This document shows positions 8,243 to 16,268 of a DNA stretch of 37,033 nt, one piece after another. The stretch is from assembly GCA_946613135.1 (NCBI GenBank), contig CAMOFI010000008.1:1-37033 (forward strand), given 5' to 3'. The stretch is from an uncultured Bacteroidales bacterium. Lineage in GTDB: Bacteria > Bacteroidota > Bacteroidia > Bacteroidales > P3. The notes beneath the pieces are model-generated. The model saw nothing but the letters and a program-made list of their open reading frames with translations. It was not told the origin of the DNA and ran no database searches. Each line of letters begins with the position of its first letter. Position 1 is the stretch's first letter. The position numbers were made by a program, and so were the translations under genes.

Positions 8243-9805
8243 TTAATTGTCAGTGCATTTTCTTTCAATGTCAAATGCCTCAACAGTAAAGTTTATATAG
8301 TATGTTGGATATGTTATAGAGTCAAAAGGATATCTTTTTTGAATAGGGAGAGACAGTGTAGAAGCTGTTGTTTCAATTGATACGGATGACGCTTTGTCTT
8401 CACTTATGTATGCACAGTTGCTGTTTCCACTAAAGGGTATTTGATAGTCCATCAAAAATAAAGGAGCATTTACCGAATAGGAAATCATGCCCCATGAAAG
8501 GTATTCGGCTCCAATACTGTATGGAGCAACTGACTGTTGATTATATGACGAGGAGTAAAGAATTTGAAAAGAGCTGTAACATTCATTGGTGTTCCATTTG
8601 TTGATTATTGTTGTAGAGTTCGTATTAAAGGCGTCTGAAGTCAATACGGCAGTATATTTATTGGTCGGAAGGTATACAAGTTCTCTGACAACATTATTGC
8701 TCCATTTTTCATATGCACCATCTTGAAACAATAGACCATTGTTGATTCTAAATCTATAAGTATGAATTCCTTGTACATCAGTATTGTCAACACCCAGCGT
8801 GAAAGCAAAGTCATTGTTGGTCATGTTGCATACTCTTAGAGAATCTGAAAACAACAATCCACTCACACCGTCTATATTATTATAACATAAACGGAGTTTA
8901 TTCCAATTTATTGTGTTTATTGTAGTACTTAATTCACGACCACCATAATAGAAGTATGATTCCTTGATGCTGTATCGCATAAAAACATCATGTTTATTGG
9001 TTTTATATCGAGATACCGTAACGACAAAATCATCTGTCCCTGTAATGTCACATAGGATTTCGTTCGAACTTGGATTGAATCGCAAATTATTATCCCATAT
9101 TACAGTACCATTGAAATCCGGATAAAATTTTGTCCTGGTCTGACAGGGTCTTTTTCCCCATGTATGATTAGTTATACCAATAATATCCAATACCGCATTA
9201 TCCCAAAAAGCAGTTTGTTCATACACATGATAACCTCTCCCTTCACCATAGTTTGTCATTCGAAACAGTTCAGATGTTCCTTCAACTTCACGAACCTTTG
9301 CAGTAGCAGAAGACGGAACGTAAGGGTTGTTACTTGCTTCTATAGCATCATCCATCGAGAAAAAACCTGCGAATCCAACGCTGTCAATCTTGTAATAGTA
9401 AGAGCCGTCATGGTTTGCGTATATTCCCTTGTATATTCTTTTAGTTCCACAAAAACAACAAAAATCAGAGGACTGAGTGGTGTCTGACATTTTCCGTAAT
9501 GTAACAAACCTAATGTCATGAACAGTGTATCCAACTGGCAACGAGAAAAGCCTAGCCAACGAACCTGTACTATTATCACGGATAAAGAAATCTGTATATT
9601 CCCAAACTATAGGATTTGTAGTTGGAGCTGAAGGATCTTCTCCGCAACTAGAAATTATGTTGAAGGTGTCGTTATAGTTACGGACAACCGTTTCTGTCGT
9701 GAAATAGGAATTGCTTAACATGGGCTGAATAATTCCAACACTCTGAGCATCCGCTGTTTGCACAAGTGCTCCAAAAATAAAGATATTTAATATAATTTTT
9801 TTCAT
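8243..9805 (-). CDS. Secreted protein of unknown function, AT-rich
   Basis: 520 residues beginning MKKIILNIFIFGALVQTADAQS, a clear signal peptide. I do not recognise the rest. It contains many short beta-prone, Thr/Ser/Asn/Tyr-rich segments, a possible beta-propeller or adhesin-like body, and it recurrently pairs Ser/Thr with Tyr/Trp. Unlike its two downstream neighbours it has no visible T9SS tail: the last residues (VEAFDIERKCTDN) lack the GxYxxR/KK pattern. It could therefore be periplasmic, surface-located by another route, or have lost its tail. Base composition is clearly more AT-rich than the surrounding genes, with many AAT, ATT and TAT codons, suggesting acquisition or relaxed selection. 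It is the first gene of the presumed three-gene secreted-protein operon (38 bp to the next). Confidence 0.7.
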   Translation of the reverse strand: MKKIILNIFIFGALVQTADAQSVGIIQPMLSNSYFTTETVVRNYNDTFNIISSCGEDPSAPTTNPIVWEYTDFFIRDNSTGSLARLFSLPVGYTVHDIRFVTLRKMSDTTQSSDFCCFCGTKRIYKGIYANHDGSYYYKIDSVGFAGFFSMDDAIEASNNPYVPSSATAKVREVEGTSELFRMTNYGEGRGYHVYEQTAFWDNAVLDIIGITNHTWGKRPCQTRTKFYPDFNGTVIWDNNLRFNPSSNEILCDITGTDDFVVTVSRYKTNKHDVFMRYSIKESYFYYGGRELSTTINTINWNKLRLCYNNIDGVSGLLFSDSLRVCNMTNNDFAFTLGVDNTDVQGIHTYRFRINNGLLFQDGAYEKWSNNVVRELVYLPTNKYTAVLTSDAFNTNSTTIINKWNTNECYSSFQILYSSSYNQQSVAPYSIGAEYLSWGMISYSVNAPLFLMDYQIPFSGNSNCAYISEDKASSVSIETTASTLSLPIQKRYPFDSITYPTYYINFTVEAFDIERKCTDN

Positions 9806-10280
9806 AACAATAATTATTTACTAAAGTTTGACAAGTTTTTTTCAAAAAAATGCGACATAACGGCTTGTGCAAATCACTAATTTTTAGTAATTTTGTGGTA
9901 TTAATCAAAAAAACACCGCTATATCACGATGCAAAAATACGAATTTTTTCTCAGAGATTGAGACTTTTTCCAAAAAAAGTGGAGATAACGCAATACAGGC
10001 TATGACAACCGCCTAGAAAGCCATAAAACTGACAGGTAGAATACCCACATTGGATACCCAGCACAACGCAACGGTAAAAACGTCTGAATAGTCTTGTATA
10101 CGTACCTTTTCTTTTTCCGTAGACTCATCGATACCAATGTGCATGAATACGGAAAAGGTCGGCATCGGGACTGTTTTGCACATATACATAAAGTTCGCGG
10201 ACTTGCAATCTAACCGACGAAGATGATTGGCATACAGGCGTACCAAATTATCGGAGGAAAACAAACGTAGTGTACACTGC
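9806..10280. other. Gene-poor 475-bp spacer with inverted repeats and a forward promoter-like site
   Basis: This is the only stretch over 300 bp without a convincing gene. The left third is strongly AT-rich. It contains a plus-strand promoter-like site (9865-9895), a short hairpin ACTTTTT/AAAAAGT (9963-9980), a longer inverted repeat TTTTCCGTA/TACGGAAAA (10113-10121 and 10148-10156, 26-nt loop) and a 10-bp palindrome AGTGTACACT (10269-10278). A minus-strand 83-codon ORF (10013-10264) starts MFSSDNLVRLYANHLRRLDC. I cannot support it as a gene: no signal, domain or family is recognisable. It may be a dispersed repeat or gene remnant between the MBOAT and secreted-protein operons. Confidence 0.5.
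9865..9895 (+). promoter_or_regulatory. Forward-facing Bacteroidota promoter-like site without an annotated gene
   Basis: TTG (9865-9867), then 20 bp, then TAATTTTG (9888-9895), matches the -33/-7 pattern TTG...TAnnTTTG on the plus strand. It overlaps the imperfect palindrome ACTAA-TTT-TTAGT. No plus-strand gene follows, so if active it would make a short RNA or a transcript antisense to the 3' end of the MBOAT gene. In AT-rich DNA this could be chance. Confidence 0.3.
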
Positions 10281-12206
10281 TTAGAACTGGAAGTAGATGA
10301 AGGGCTGCAGATCGGCAGTGATGAACTGATATACTATGAAAACCGCAACGACTGTTGCAAGGAGCATGACCCAAAGGGGGCGTGTGGCGAACCAGAGTCG
10401 ATAGCGGCGTTTGAACCGCGTTGGCAACCAATGGATCAGCATGCCGACAAGGAATATTATAAAGACGTTGCTGTAGGAATGTATGATTTGCGGTATAAGC
10501 TGGAGGTTCCACTCGCCGCCAATGCGACCGACCATGTCGCGGGCAGTCTGCCAAGCCAGTTGGTTAGCCTCGGCGGGAGGAAGATTGGAACCGCTGCGGA
10601 AAAAGAGACGTGTGAAGGTGATAAATGCGAAAGTGAGGAGAATATTCCACGACCGTTCGAGAGTGGCTTTTAGGCGCGGGCGATTAAACTTGTCGCATAG
10701 TGGATTGACAAGGAGATAGCGCAGGGCCGTACCAACAAAGATGATGCCGCTCCATACAACAGCCAGGTTGAAGACTGGGAGAGGCCAAATGACATCGACA
10801 AGGAGAAAGAGGGCGAAGAACGCTTCGGTGACGACAACACGTGCCCTGGGCAGCATGGTTTTCCAACTTTTGTATATGAGTATTCCCGCTCCGTTGAGGG
10901 CTCCCCATGTGATAAAATTGAAACTGGCGCCATGCCACAGGCCTCCAAGGAGCATGGTATCCATATTGTTGACATTGCGGCAATACTCAATGCGATGGCG
11001 TGGAAAGATGAGGTAAATGGCAAGAAGGATGCCCAGCGTGGCGACAACAAGTATCGTGACCCACAGGGTTTGCGCCATAAGGGCTACAACGACAAGCATG
11101 CCGCCAAGTATGAGGTAAGAGGCCAGAGTGGCACGATATTTGCCACCGAGGGGAATGTAAAGGTAATCCTTGAGCCAATTGCTGAGAGATATATGCCAGC
11201 GTTTCCAGAAGCCGGCAGCATTGGTGGCCTTGTAAGGGGAATTGAAGTTCTGGGGAAGGTAAAAGCCCATGAGCATCGCTACACCAATGGCTATATCGGT
11301 GTAGCCAGAGAAATCGGCATAGACCTGCAGAGAATAGACAAAGAGTGCAGAAAGATTCTCGAATCCAGTGAAAAGCAACGGGTTCTCAAAAACCCTGTCG
11401 ACAAAATTGACGGCGAGATAGTCGCTGAGGACGATTTTCTTGATGAGACCGTTGAGAATCCAAAAAACGGCTATGCCAAACTGTCTACGACCGAGAAAAT
11501 ATGGCTTGTAGAGCTGCGGAATGAACTGGTCAGCACGAACTATGGGGCCGGCAACAAGTTGCGGGAAAAAGGTAGTGTAGAAACCAAAGTCAAACACATT
11601 GTTGGCATGGCGAATCTTGCGCTTATAGACATCGACGATATAACTGATGTTCTGGAAAGTGAAGAATGAGATGCCGACAGGAAGGAGTATGACCGATGCA
11701 TCGAACCGCGGCGTGGAGGTGAAATGGTTGGCAAACTTGGCGATGTGGTTGACAACATGTATATTGGAATGAAACATGTTGTTGTATATGTCCGTGAAAA
11801 AGTAGGCATACTTGAAATAGAAAAGTATGACAAGGTTGACAACTATGCCGAAGATGAGCAAACATTTGCGGCGGCGTTGGATGGATAGCTGATTAGTGGA
11901 CATGTCGGCCAAATGGTCGAAGCGGCAACCAAGCCAATAGCCAAAAAAGGTAGAGAATACAAGAAGAAGGACAAACAGGCCACTGGTCTTGTAATAGAAG
12001 AAAAGACTTACAATGAAGAGGTAGCCATTGCGGAAAGTGAGTGGACGCGAAGAGGCGTAAGAATTAGAACTGCATATCCGCCGCAAAAGACAAAGCCCGA
12101 CAAAGACAAGAAGAAAGAAGGCCCAGAAGTTGAACTGGGTAAAGAGTAGTGGATGCTTGGTATCGAAGGTGAACAGGTCACTCAAAAACGTAATAATGTC
12201 TCTCAT
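10281..12206 (-). CDS. MBOAT-family membrane O-acyltransferase (AlgI-like)
   Basis: The track ORF begins at 12314, but its first 36 residues (MMVCHRRRRQ...) read antisense-like. The better start is the internal ATG at 12206 (MRDIITFLSDLFTFD), giving 641 residues and a 29-bp overlap with the preceding SGNH gene. The protein is polytopic with the MBOAT signatures FPQLVAGPIVRADQF, SLSNWLKDYLYIPLGG and GGLWHGASFNFITWG; His425 of WHGAS is the expected catalytic residue. Compared with classic AlgI (~470-500 residues) it is long. About 50 extra hydrophobic residues lie between the PLGGKYR and LWHG motifs, and a longer C-terminal membrane part follows. Such proteins move acyl groups, usually acetyl, across the inner membrane for transfer to a polysaccharide. 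It ends the long minus-strand run and follows two SGNH esterase-type genes, its likely partners. The glycan substrate is unknown. Confidence 0.88.
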   Translation of the reverse strand: MRDIITFLSDLFTFDTKHPLLFTQFNFWAFFLLVFVGLCLLRRICSSNSYASSRPLTFRNGYLFIVSLFFYYKTSGLFVLLLVFSTFFGYWLGCRFDHLADMSTNQLSIQRRRKCLLIFGIVVNLVILFYFKYAYFFTDIYNNMFHSNIHVVNHIAKFANHFTSTPRFDASVILLPVGISFFTFQNISYIVDVYKRKIRHANNVFDFGFYTTFFPQLVAGPIVRADQFIPQLYKPYFLGRRQFGIAVFWILNGLIKKIVLSDYLAVNFVDRVFENPLLFTGFENLSALFVYSLQVYADFSGYTDIAIGVAMLMGFYLPQNFNSPYKATNAAGFWKRWHISLSNWLKDYLYIPLGGKYRATLASYLILGGMLVVVALMAQTLWVTILVVATLGILLAIYLIFPRHRIEYCRNVNNMDTMLLGGLWHGASFNFITWGALNGAGILIYKSWKTMLPRARVVVTEAFFALFLLVDVIWPLPVFNLAVVWSGIIFVGTALRYLLVNPLCDKFNRPRLKATLERSWNILLTFAFITFTRLFFRSGSNLPPAEANQLAWQTARDMVGRIGGEWNLQLIPQIIHSYSNVFIIFLVGMLIHWLPTRFKRRYRLWFATRPLWVMLLATVVAVFIVYQFITADLQPFIYFQF

Positions 12207-13761
12207 TCTGGTTTGCGGGTTGGAGGGTTTGAGGATTGGAGAGATCGGATTGCTTATCTGGAGAAGCAGGCATACTGTCGGGGTTTGTCTGCGGCGACGG
12301 TGGCATACCATCACCGGAAGAACGACGATGTCTCTTTCCTCGATAGAGGGGGTTGGGACGACTATTGCGGCTGGGCGACGTGGAAGTGTCGGCTGAGGGC
12401 GAAAGCGGTGCCTTCAGCTTAGAGGGCGGCAGGGGCGGCTTGAGACTGACAACGGCTTCGAAAATGGCGTTGTGGAGCATGTCGGCAAGGAGCTGGTAAC
12501 CTTTCCGCGTGAAATGGACTTTGTCGCGCTGGGCAAGACTTTGGCCCTGCCACTGGCTCATGGAGGTGAGGCCTCCCATGATGGTAAACTGGTCCCATAC
12601 CATGCCTCCGCATGCGGAAGCAATACGAATGAACGCATCACGCACAAGCGGACCGTTGTTGTTTACACTGTATTTGCGTCTGACAAGACGGTAGCTGTCG
12701 TTGTTGGTAATGAAGATAAAGGCACAGTCAGGACTGATTCTGCGTATGGAGTCGACAAGCTGGAGATAGCGTTTTTGGAACACTACTGTGTCGAAATTGG
12801 GACCCGAGGCATCGTTGATACCTATACCGAAAATGACAAGGTCGGGCTGCAGCAATTGGAGATCGGTAGTAAAATAAGGACACTTGTTGATGTAATCGGC
12901 TGTAGAGGCTCCGTTTACGCCAATAGAATGGTAGGTGAGGCCTGGCTGTTGGTTCTGGAGGCAAAGCCCGGTGAGGGCAAAGGCCTGACCACTGTCGCAG
13001 GGAAGGACTATACGAAATGAGTCAACAGGAAACTGGCTATGATAGATATAGCGGCGACGGAGTGTATCTACAGATGTGGGATGCAGGATGGTGGTGTCGG
13101 GTAACAGCTTTATGAGAGGCACGACACTGCCGGTGGGCTTGCCGAGGAGAATGATGGTGCGCGTGTCGAAGTTGATTTGCGGTTCGCTAAGGGTGATGCC
13201 GATTTCGGCAGCGCTGTCGGCAGCAGTGACGGCTATGCCGCACAGGCCAAGGAGCTGGTCGGGCTCTTTATACACATTGCGCGTAAGGATGAGAGGGTAT
13301 GTCCGAGAGACTTTATAGTCAAAAGGGTTGTTGCATTTGACGGCGGCAGAATAGGGGAAGAGCATACCGCGCGAAGCAACAGGGAAATTATGGTTGTCGC
13401 AATCCGGGTTGGCAATGGCGTTTGCAGCGCAAAGCAGCAGGTTGCGTCGAAGCTGATGGGGAAACGTGCCGCCCTGGACATGCGAGGCTCCTATCTGAAG
13501 AATGTTGACATTGCCCTCTCCCGACCGAAGAAGTCTGTAGAATTTGTCGGCAAAACGTCTCATCTGAGAACTGTCACCACAGAAAATCAGATGATTATCT
13601 TGATAGTTAATAAAGGAATATGATGTGTCGACAGATACAAAAAGCGCACTGTCGTCGACCACATAAGGACGGGGGCATGGCACGTTGGTTTGAGCTTGCC
13701 CACATGAGGCAAACAGGAACGCAAAGAGCATGAGACAACATGTATGTAGTATGAAACGCAT
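12178..13761 (-). CDS. SGNH/GDSL-hydrolase-like lipoprotein, probable O-acyl transfer partner of the MBOAT
   Basis: 527 residues. The N-terminus MRFILHTCCLMLFAFLFASC ends in a plausible lipobox (FASC, Cys20), so it is likely a periplasm-facing lipoprotein. The SGNH blocks are present: block I is ILQIGASHVQGG (Ser93, with Ala in place of the usual Asp of GDS), the Asn block is VIFGIGINDASG, and the Asp/His block is DKVHFTRKGYQLLADML. The last ~85 residues are a low-complexity Pro/Ser/Arg tail (SLKPPLPPSKLKAPLSPSAD onward) that overlaps the MBOAT start and is probably disordered. It lies 3 bp after the other SGNH gene. In AlgI/AlgJ/AlgX-like systems, SGNH proteins finish acetyl transfer to the glycan; that role here is inferred from gene order. 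It could instead be a deacetylase. Confidence 0.82.
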   Translation of the reverse strand: MRFILHTCCLMLFAFLFASCGQAQTNVPCPRPYVVDDSALFVSVDTSYSFINYQDNHLIFCGDSSQMRRFADKFYRLLRSGEGNVNILQIGASHVQGGTFPHQLRRNLLLCAANAIANPDCDNHNFPVASRGMLFPYSAAVKCNNPFDYKVSRTYPLILTRNVYKEPDQLLGLCGIAVTAADSAAEIGITLSEPQINFDTRTIILLGKPTGSVVPLIKLLPDTTILHPTSVDTLRRRYIYHSQFPVDSFRIVLPCDSGQAFALTGLCLQNQQPGLTYHSIGVNGASTADYINKCPYFTTDLQLLQPDLVIFGIGINDASGPNFDTVVFQKRYLQLVDSIRRISPDCAFIFITNNDSYRLVRRKYSVNNNGPLVRDAFIRIASACGGMVWDQFTIMGGLTSMSQWQGQSLAQRDKVHFTRKGYQLLADMLHNAIFEAVVSLKPPLPPSKLKAPLSPSADTSTSPSRNSRPNPLYRGKRHRRSSGDGMPPSPQTNPDSMPASPDKQSDLSNPQTLQPANQNERHYYVFE

Positions 13762-13764
13762 ATA

Positions 13765-15162
13765 TTATCGTATTTTTTCAATTTGGTCGGGATACTGCTG
13801 ACGCAGCAGGTAGAGTTGGTAGAATTTGAGGAAGGCATCGCTGAAAAGGTTGCCCATCAGCTCGGCGCCTTTGTGGGTAAAGTGGATATAATCGCTGCCC
13901 GCAAGCCCGTTGTCGTGCCAGGCAGACATCGAACCTTGTCCACCCATAGCATCGTAGATACTCCAAAATGCTGCATTGTGGGCATTGGCTGTCTGGCGGA
14001 GAGAATTGATGACGTCATGAAGCCGCTTGTAGGTAGTGGAGCTGCTACCCATATCGGACGGCCCGATAAAGAGGATTGCTGCATCGGGGCACGTGGAGTG
14101 CAGATAATCTATCTGTTTGGCCATCTGGGAACAATAGTCCTGGATTGCCTTGTCGGTTCGGAGGTATGGAACAGAATTGCCACCGAACTGCATTATAATC
14201 ATACCAACATCAATGAGCTTGTATGACTCGGCAAGTTGGTTGAACTTGACTTTGCCGAACTGGTGGCCCGAAGTGCTGCGCATGCCTATGTTGTCGACAG
14301 CCACGCCATAGCCGTCGTCGACAAGGATTCCGTATATGTCGGCATTGCCGTTTATGGTGATACGCGCAGACGACGAGACCGTGTCGAGCTGCCAGGCTAT
14401 AAGTCCTATCCCAGGCTCGGAAACAGATGTCTTGAACGAGCCCGACCCTGCTCGGTCGGTCATGCTGACAGAGAGCGGACCGGGGCGGTTGTTGTATAGT
14501 ACACGCAGCATAGAGAATCGGCTGACGCGAGGGGTTGCGTACATGCCTTTGGAGGCAGAAAGCGAAAGCGATGCCTGCCCCGACACATGCCAAGAGCGCA
14601 GCATGGGACCATAATGTCCATTGCGTACAAATGCACTGTCGCCCCACGTGGTCTGGGCAAAGAGCGAACCCGAAGCATTCTGGTTGAAGGAGTAGGTGGG
14701 AACGGGCTGCCTCAAGGGGAGCAGTCCTGGTCCTCCGCCGCCAAACACTTCCTGCATGCGCTCGCGTATGGTGAGCGTGATGCGGTCCTGCTCGATTTGG
14801 GAGTCGCCATAGTGGAGGATTCGTACAATACGATGCTGGCGTTGCGCCTGACAGAGCGACGAGAAGAGATTATCGAAGTAGGCAGGGTCGTCGTTGGGAA
14901 GCCAAAAACGGTACTGTGAGGAAAAGAGTGTCTGGTAGCAGTCGTTGATAGAGTCTATGGCTTGGCTGAGGTCTCGCTTTGGCGCGACAGCCAAAAGGGA
15001 ATCAATATCCTTGGCCTTTTCGCGCACAAGGACTTTGTGGAGGGTAGGAAAACGAAACTCTATGCCGGCAAAACGGATACCGTCGGCAGGAAAAACAACA
15101 CACAGTAGCGCGAGGAGCGCCACTGTGATGATGAAAAATTTGAGTGTGTCTGTCAGTTTCAC
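13765..15162 (-). CDS. SGNH/GDSL-hydrolase-like membrane-anchored protein, partner of the MBOAT
   Basis: 465 residues from a GTG start whose bases overlap the lpxD stop (GTGA), so translation is probably coupled. One N-terminal membrane segment (~residues 9-26, FFIITVALLALLCVVF) anchors a periplasmic domain. SGNH blocks: RILHYGDSQIEQDR (Ser121), IIMQFGGNSVPY with the Gly-Asn block, and DYIHFTHKGAELMGNLF with Asp424 and His427 as the acid/base pair. About 250 residues between block I and the Asn block hold a beta-rich insertion that could bind the glycan (inference). It resembles Bacteroidota proteins found beside MBOAT genes. Two different SGNH proteins in a row suggest division of labour, for example an acetyl carrier/transferase and an esterase. 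No direct evidence for substrate. Confidence 0.82.
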   Translation of the reverse strand: MKLTDTLKFFIITVALLALLCVVFPADGIRFAGIEFRFPTLHKVLVREKAKDIDSLLAVAPKRDLSQAIDSINDCYQTLFSSQYRFWLPNDDPAYFDNLFSSLCQAQRQHRIVRILHYGDSQIEQDRITLTIRERMQEVFGGGGPGLLPLRQPVPTYSFNQNASGSLFAQTTWGDSAFVRNGHYGPMLRSWHVSGQASLSLSASKGMYATPRVSRFSMLRVLYNNRPGPLSVSMTDRAGSGSFKTSVSEPGIGLIAWQLDTVSSSARITINGNADIYGILVDDGYGVAVDNIGMRSTSGHQFGKVKFNQLAESYKLIDVGMIIMQFGGNSVPYLRTDKAIQDYCSQMAKQIDYLHSTCPDAAILFIGPSDMGSSSTTYKRLHDVINSLRQTANAHNAAFWSIYDAMGGQGSMSAWHDNGLAGSDYIHFTHKGAELMGNLFSDAFLKFYQLYLLRQQYPDQIEKIR

Positions 15163-16193
15163 TCTGCGTTAAGCTCCTTCAATATTTTTTCGATTTGGTC
15201 GACACGTTTGTAGAGCTGGTCCAAATTGCGCTCGTAGATGTAGGTCTTGCGCTGCTTGATAGCATCGGTGGCTGGCGACCCGAGGATGGTGACATTGTCG
15301 GGGAAATTGCGTGTGACGCCCGACTGGGCGGCAATGGTCACATTGTTGCCAACCTCTATGTGTCCGACAATGCCTACCTGCCCGGCAATAATACAATGGC
15401 TACCCACTTTGCCCGATCCTGCTATTCCGCTCTGCGAGGCCATCACAGTATCGTGTCCAACAACAACATTGTGGGCCACCTGACATAGGTTGTCGAGCTT
15501 GACACCACGGTGGATGACTGTGGAGCCAAGCGTGGCACGGTCTATGGTGGTATTGGCTCCTATCTCGACATCATCCTCGATGACGACGTTGCCAATTTGG
15601 TCGATCTTTTGATAATTGCCGTCAGCCGTAGGCGCAAAGCCGAAACCATCTGCGCCGATAACAGCACCGGAATGGATTATGCAGCGTTTGCCGACAACTA
15701 TGTTCTGATAAATACGAACACCTGCAAAGAGAGTCGTGCCTTCTCCTATGGACGAATTGTCGCCAACATAGGTCTGAGGATAGATCTTGGCACCGTCAGC
15801 AATAATTGCATTCTCGCCAATATAGGCAAAGGGGCCAATATAGCAATTCTCGCCAATGGTGGCACTGGGTGAGATATAGGCCAGCTTGTCGACGCCTTTC
15901 TTGTCGAGCTGCATCTCGTTATATTTCTTGAGCAGAGAGGCAAAGGCCAGGTACGGGTCGGCAACACGGATGAGCGAAGTCTTGACAGGATGCTCGGGTT
16001 GGAAATCTTTGCTGACAATTACGGCTGTAGCCTTCGTATCATATATATAATTGGTATACTTGCTGTTGGCCAAAAACGAAAGACCTCCTGGTTCGCCCTC
16101 TTCAATTTTGCACAATTTCCATACTTCAGCATTGGCATCGCCTTCAACTGTTCCTCCCAAAAGGGCAGATATCTGAGTGAGAATGAATTTCAT
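15159..16193 (-). CDS. lpxD: UDP-3-O-acylglucosamine N-acyltransferase
   Basis: 344 residues, the usual LpxD length. An N-terminal uridine-binding domain is followed by a left-handed beta-helix of hexapeptide repeats (IGENCYIGPFAYIGENAII) and the LpxD signature around GADGFGFAPTADGNYQKIDQ. The catalytic histidine is His241 in LCQVAHNVVVGH. The C-terminal helix (LDQLYKRVDQIEKILKELN) closes the trimer. The enzyme adds the N-linked hydroxyacyl chain in lipid A synthesis, using acyl-ACP in the cytoplasm. In many Bacteroidales lpxD is followed by lpxC-fabZ and lpxA; here it is followed directly by two SGNH genes and an MBOAT. It lies 75 bp after the comEA-like gene, in the same direction. Confidence 0.95.
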   Translation of the reverse strand: MKFILTQISALLGGTVEGDANAEVWKLCKIEEGEPGGLSFLANSKYTNYIYDTKATAVIVSKDFQPEHPVKTSLIRVADPYLAFASLLKKYNEMQLDKKGVDKLAYISPSATIGENCYIGPFAYIGENAIIADGAKIYPQTYVGDNSSIGEGTTLFAGVRIYQNIVVGKRCIIHSGAVIGADGFGFAPTADGNYQKIDQIGNVVIEDDVEIGANTTIDRATLGSTVIHRGVKLDNLCQVAHNVVVGHDTVMASQSGIAGSGKVGSHCIIAGQVGIVGHIEVGNNVTIAAQSGVTRNFPDNVTILGSPATDAIKQRKTYIYERNLDQLYKRVDQIEKILKELNAE

Positions 16194-16268
16194 CGGGTAT
16201 GAATATATATGGTTTTTACGTGTTTATAGGTTAAAAATGCTTATAACTTTGTTATGAACGTGAAATAG

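Noticed and set aside
10013-10264. 83-codon minus-strand ORF in the spacer
   Set aside because: No signal, membrane or domain pattern recognised and it contains inverted repeats; listed only as part of the spacer.
10932-11669. 245-codon plus-strand ORF opposite the MBOAT gene
   Set aside because: Lys/Glu-rich antisense frame of a membrane protein; no domain or start signal.
16245-16252. TAACTTTG on the plus strand near the lpxD start
   Set aside because: Matches the -7 consensus but faces into the antisense of the comEA-like gene with no gene downstream; likely chance in AT-rich DNA.
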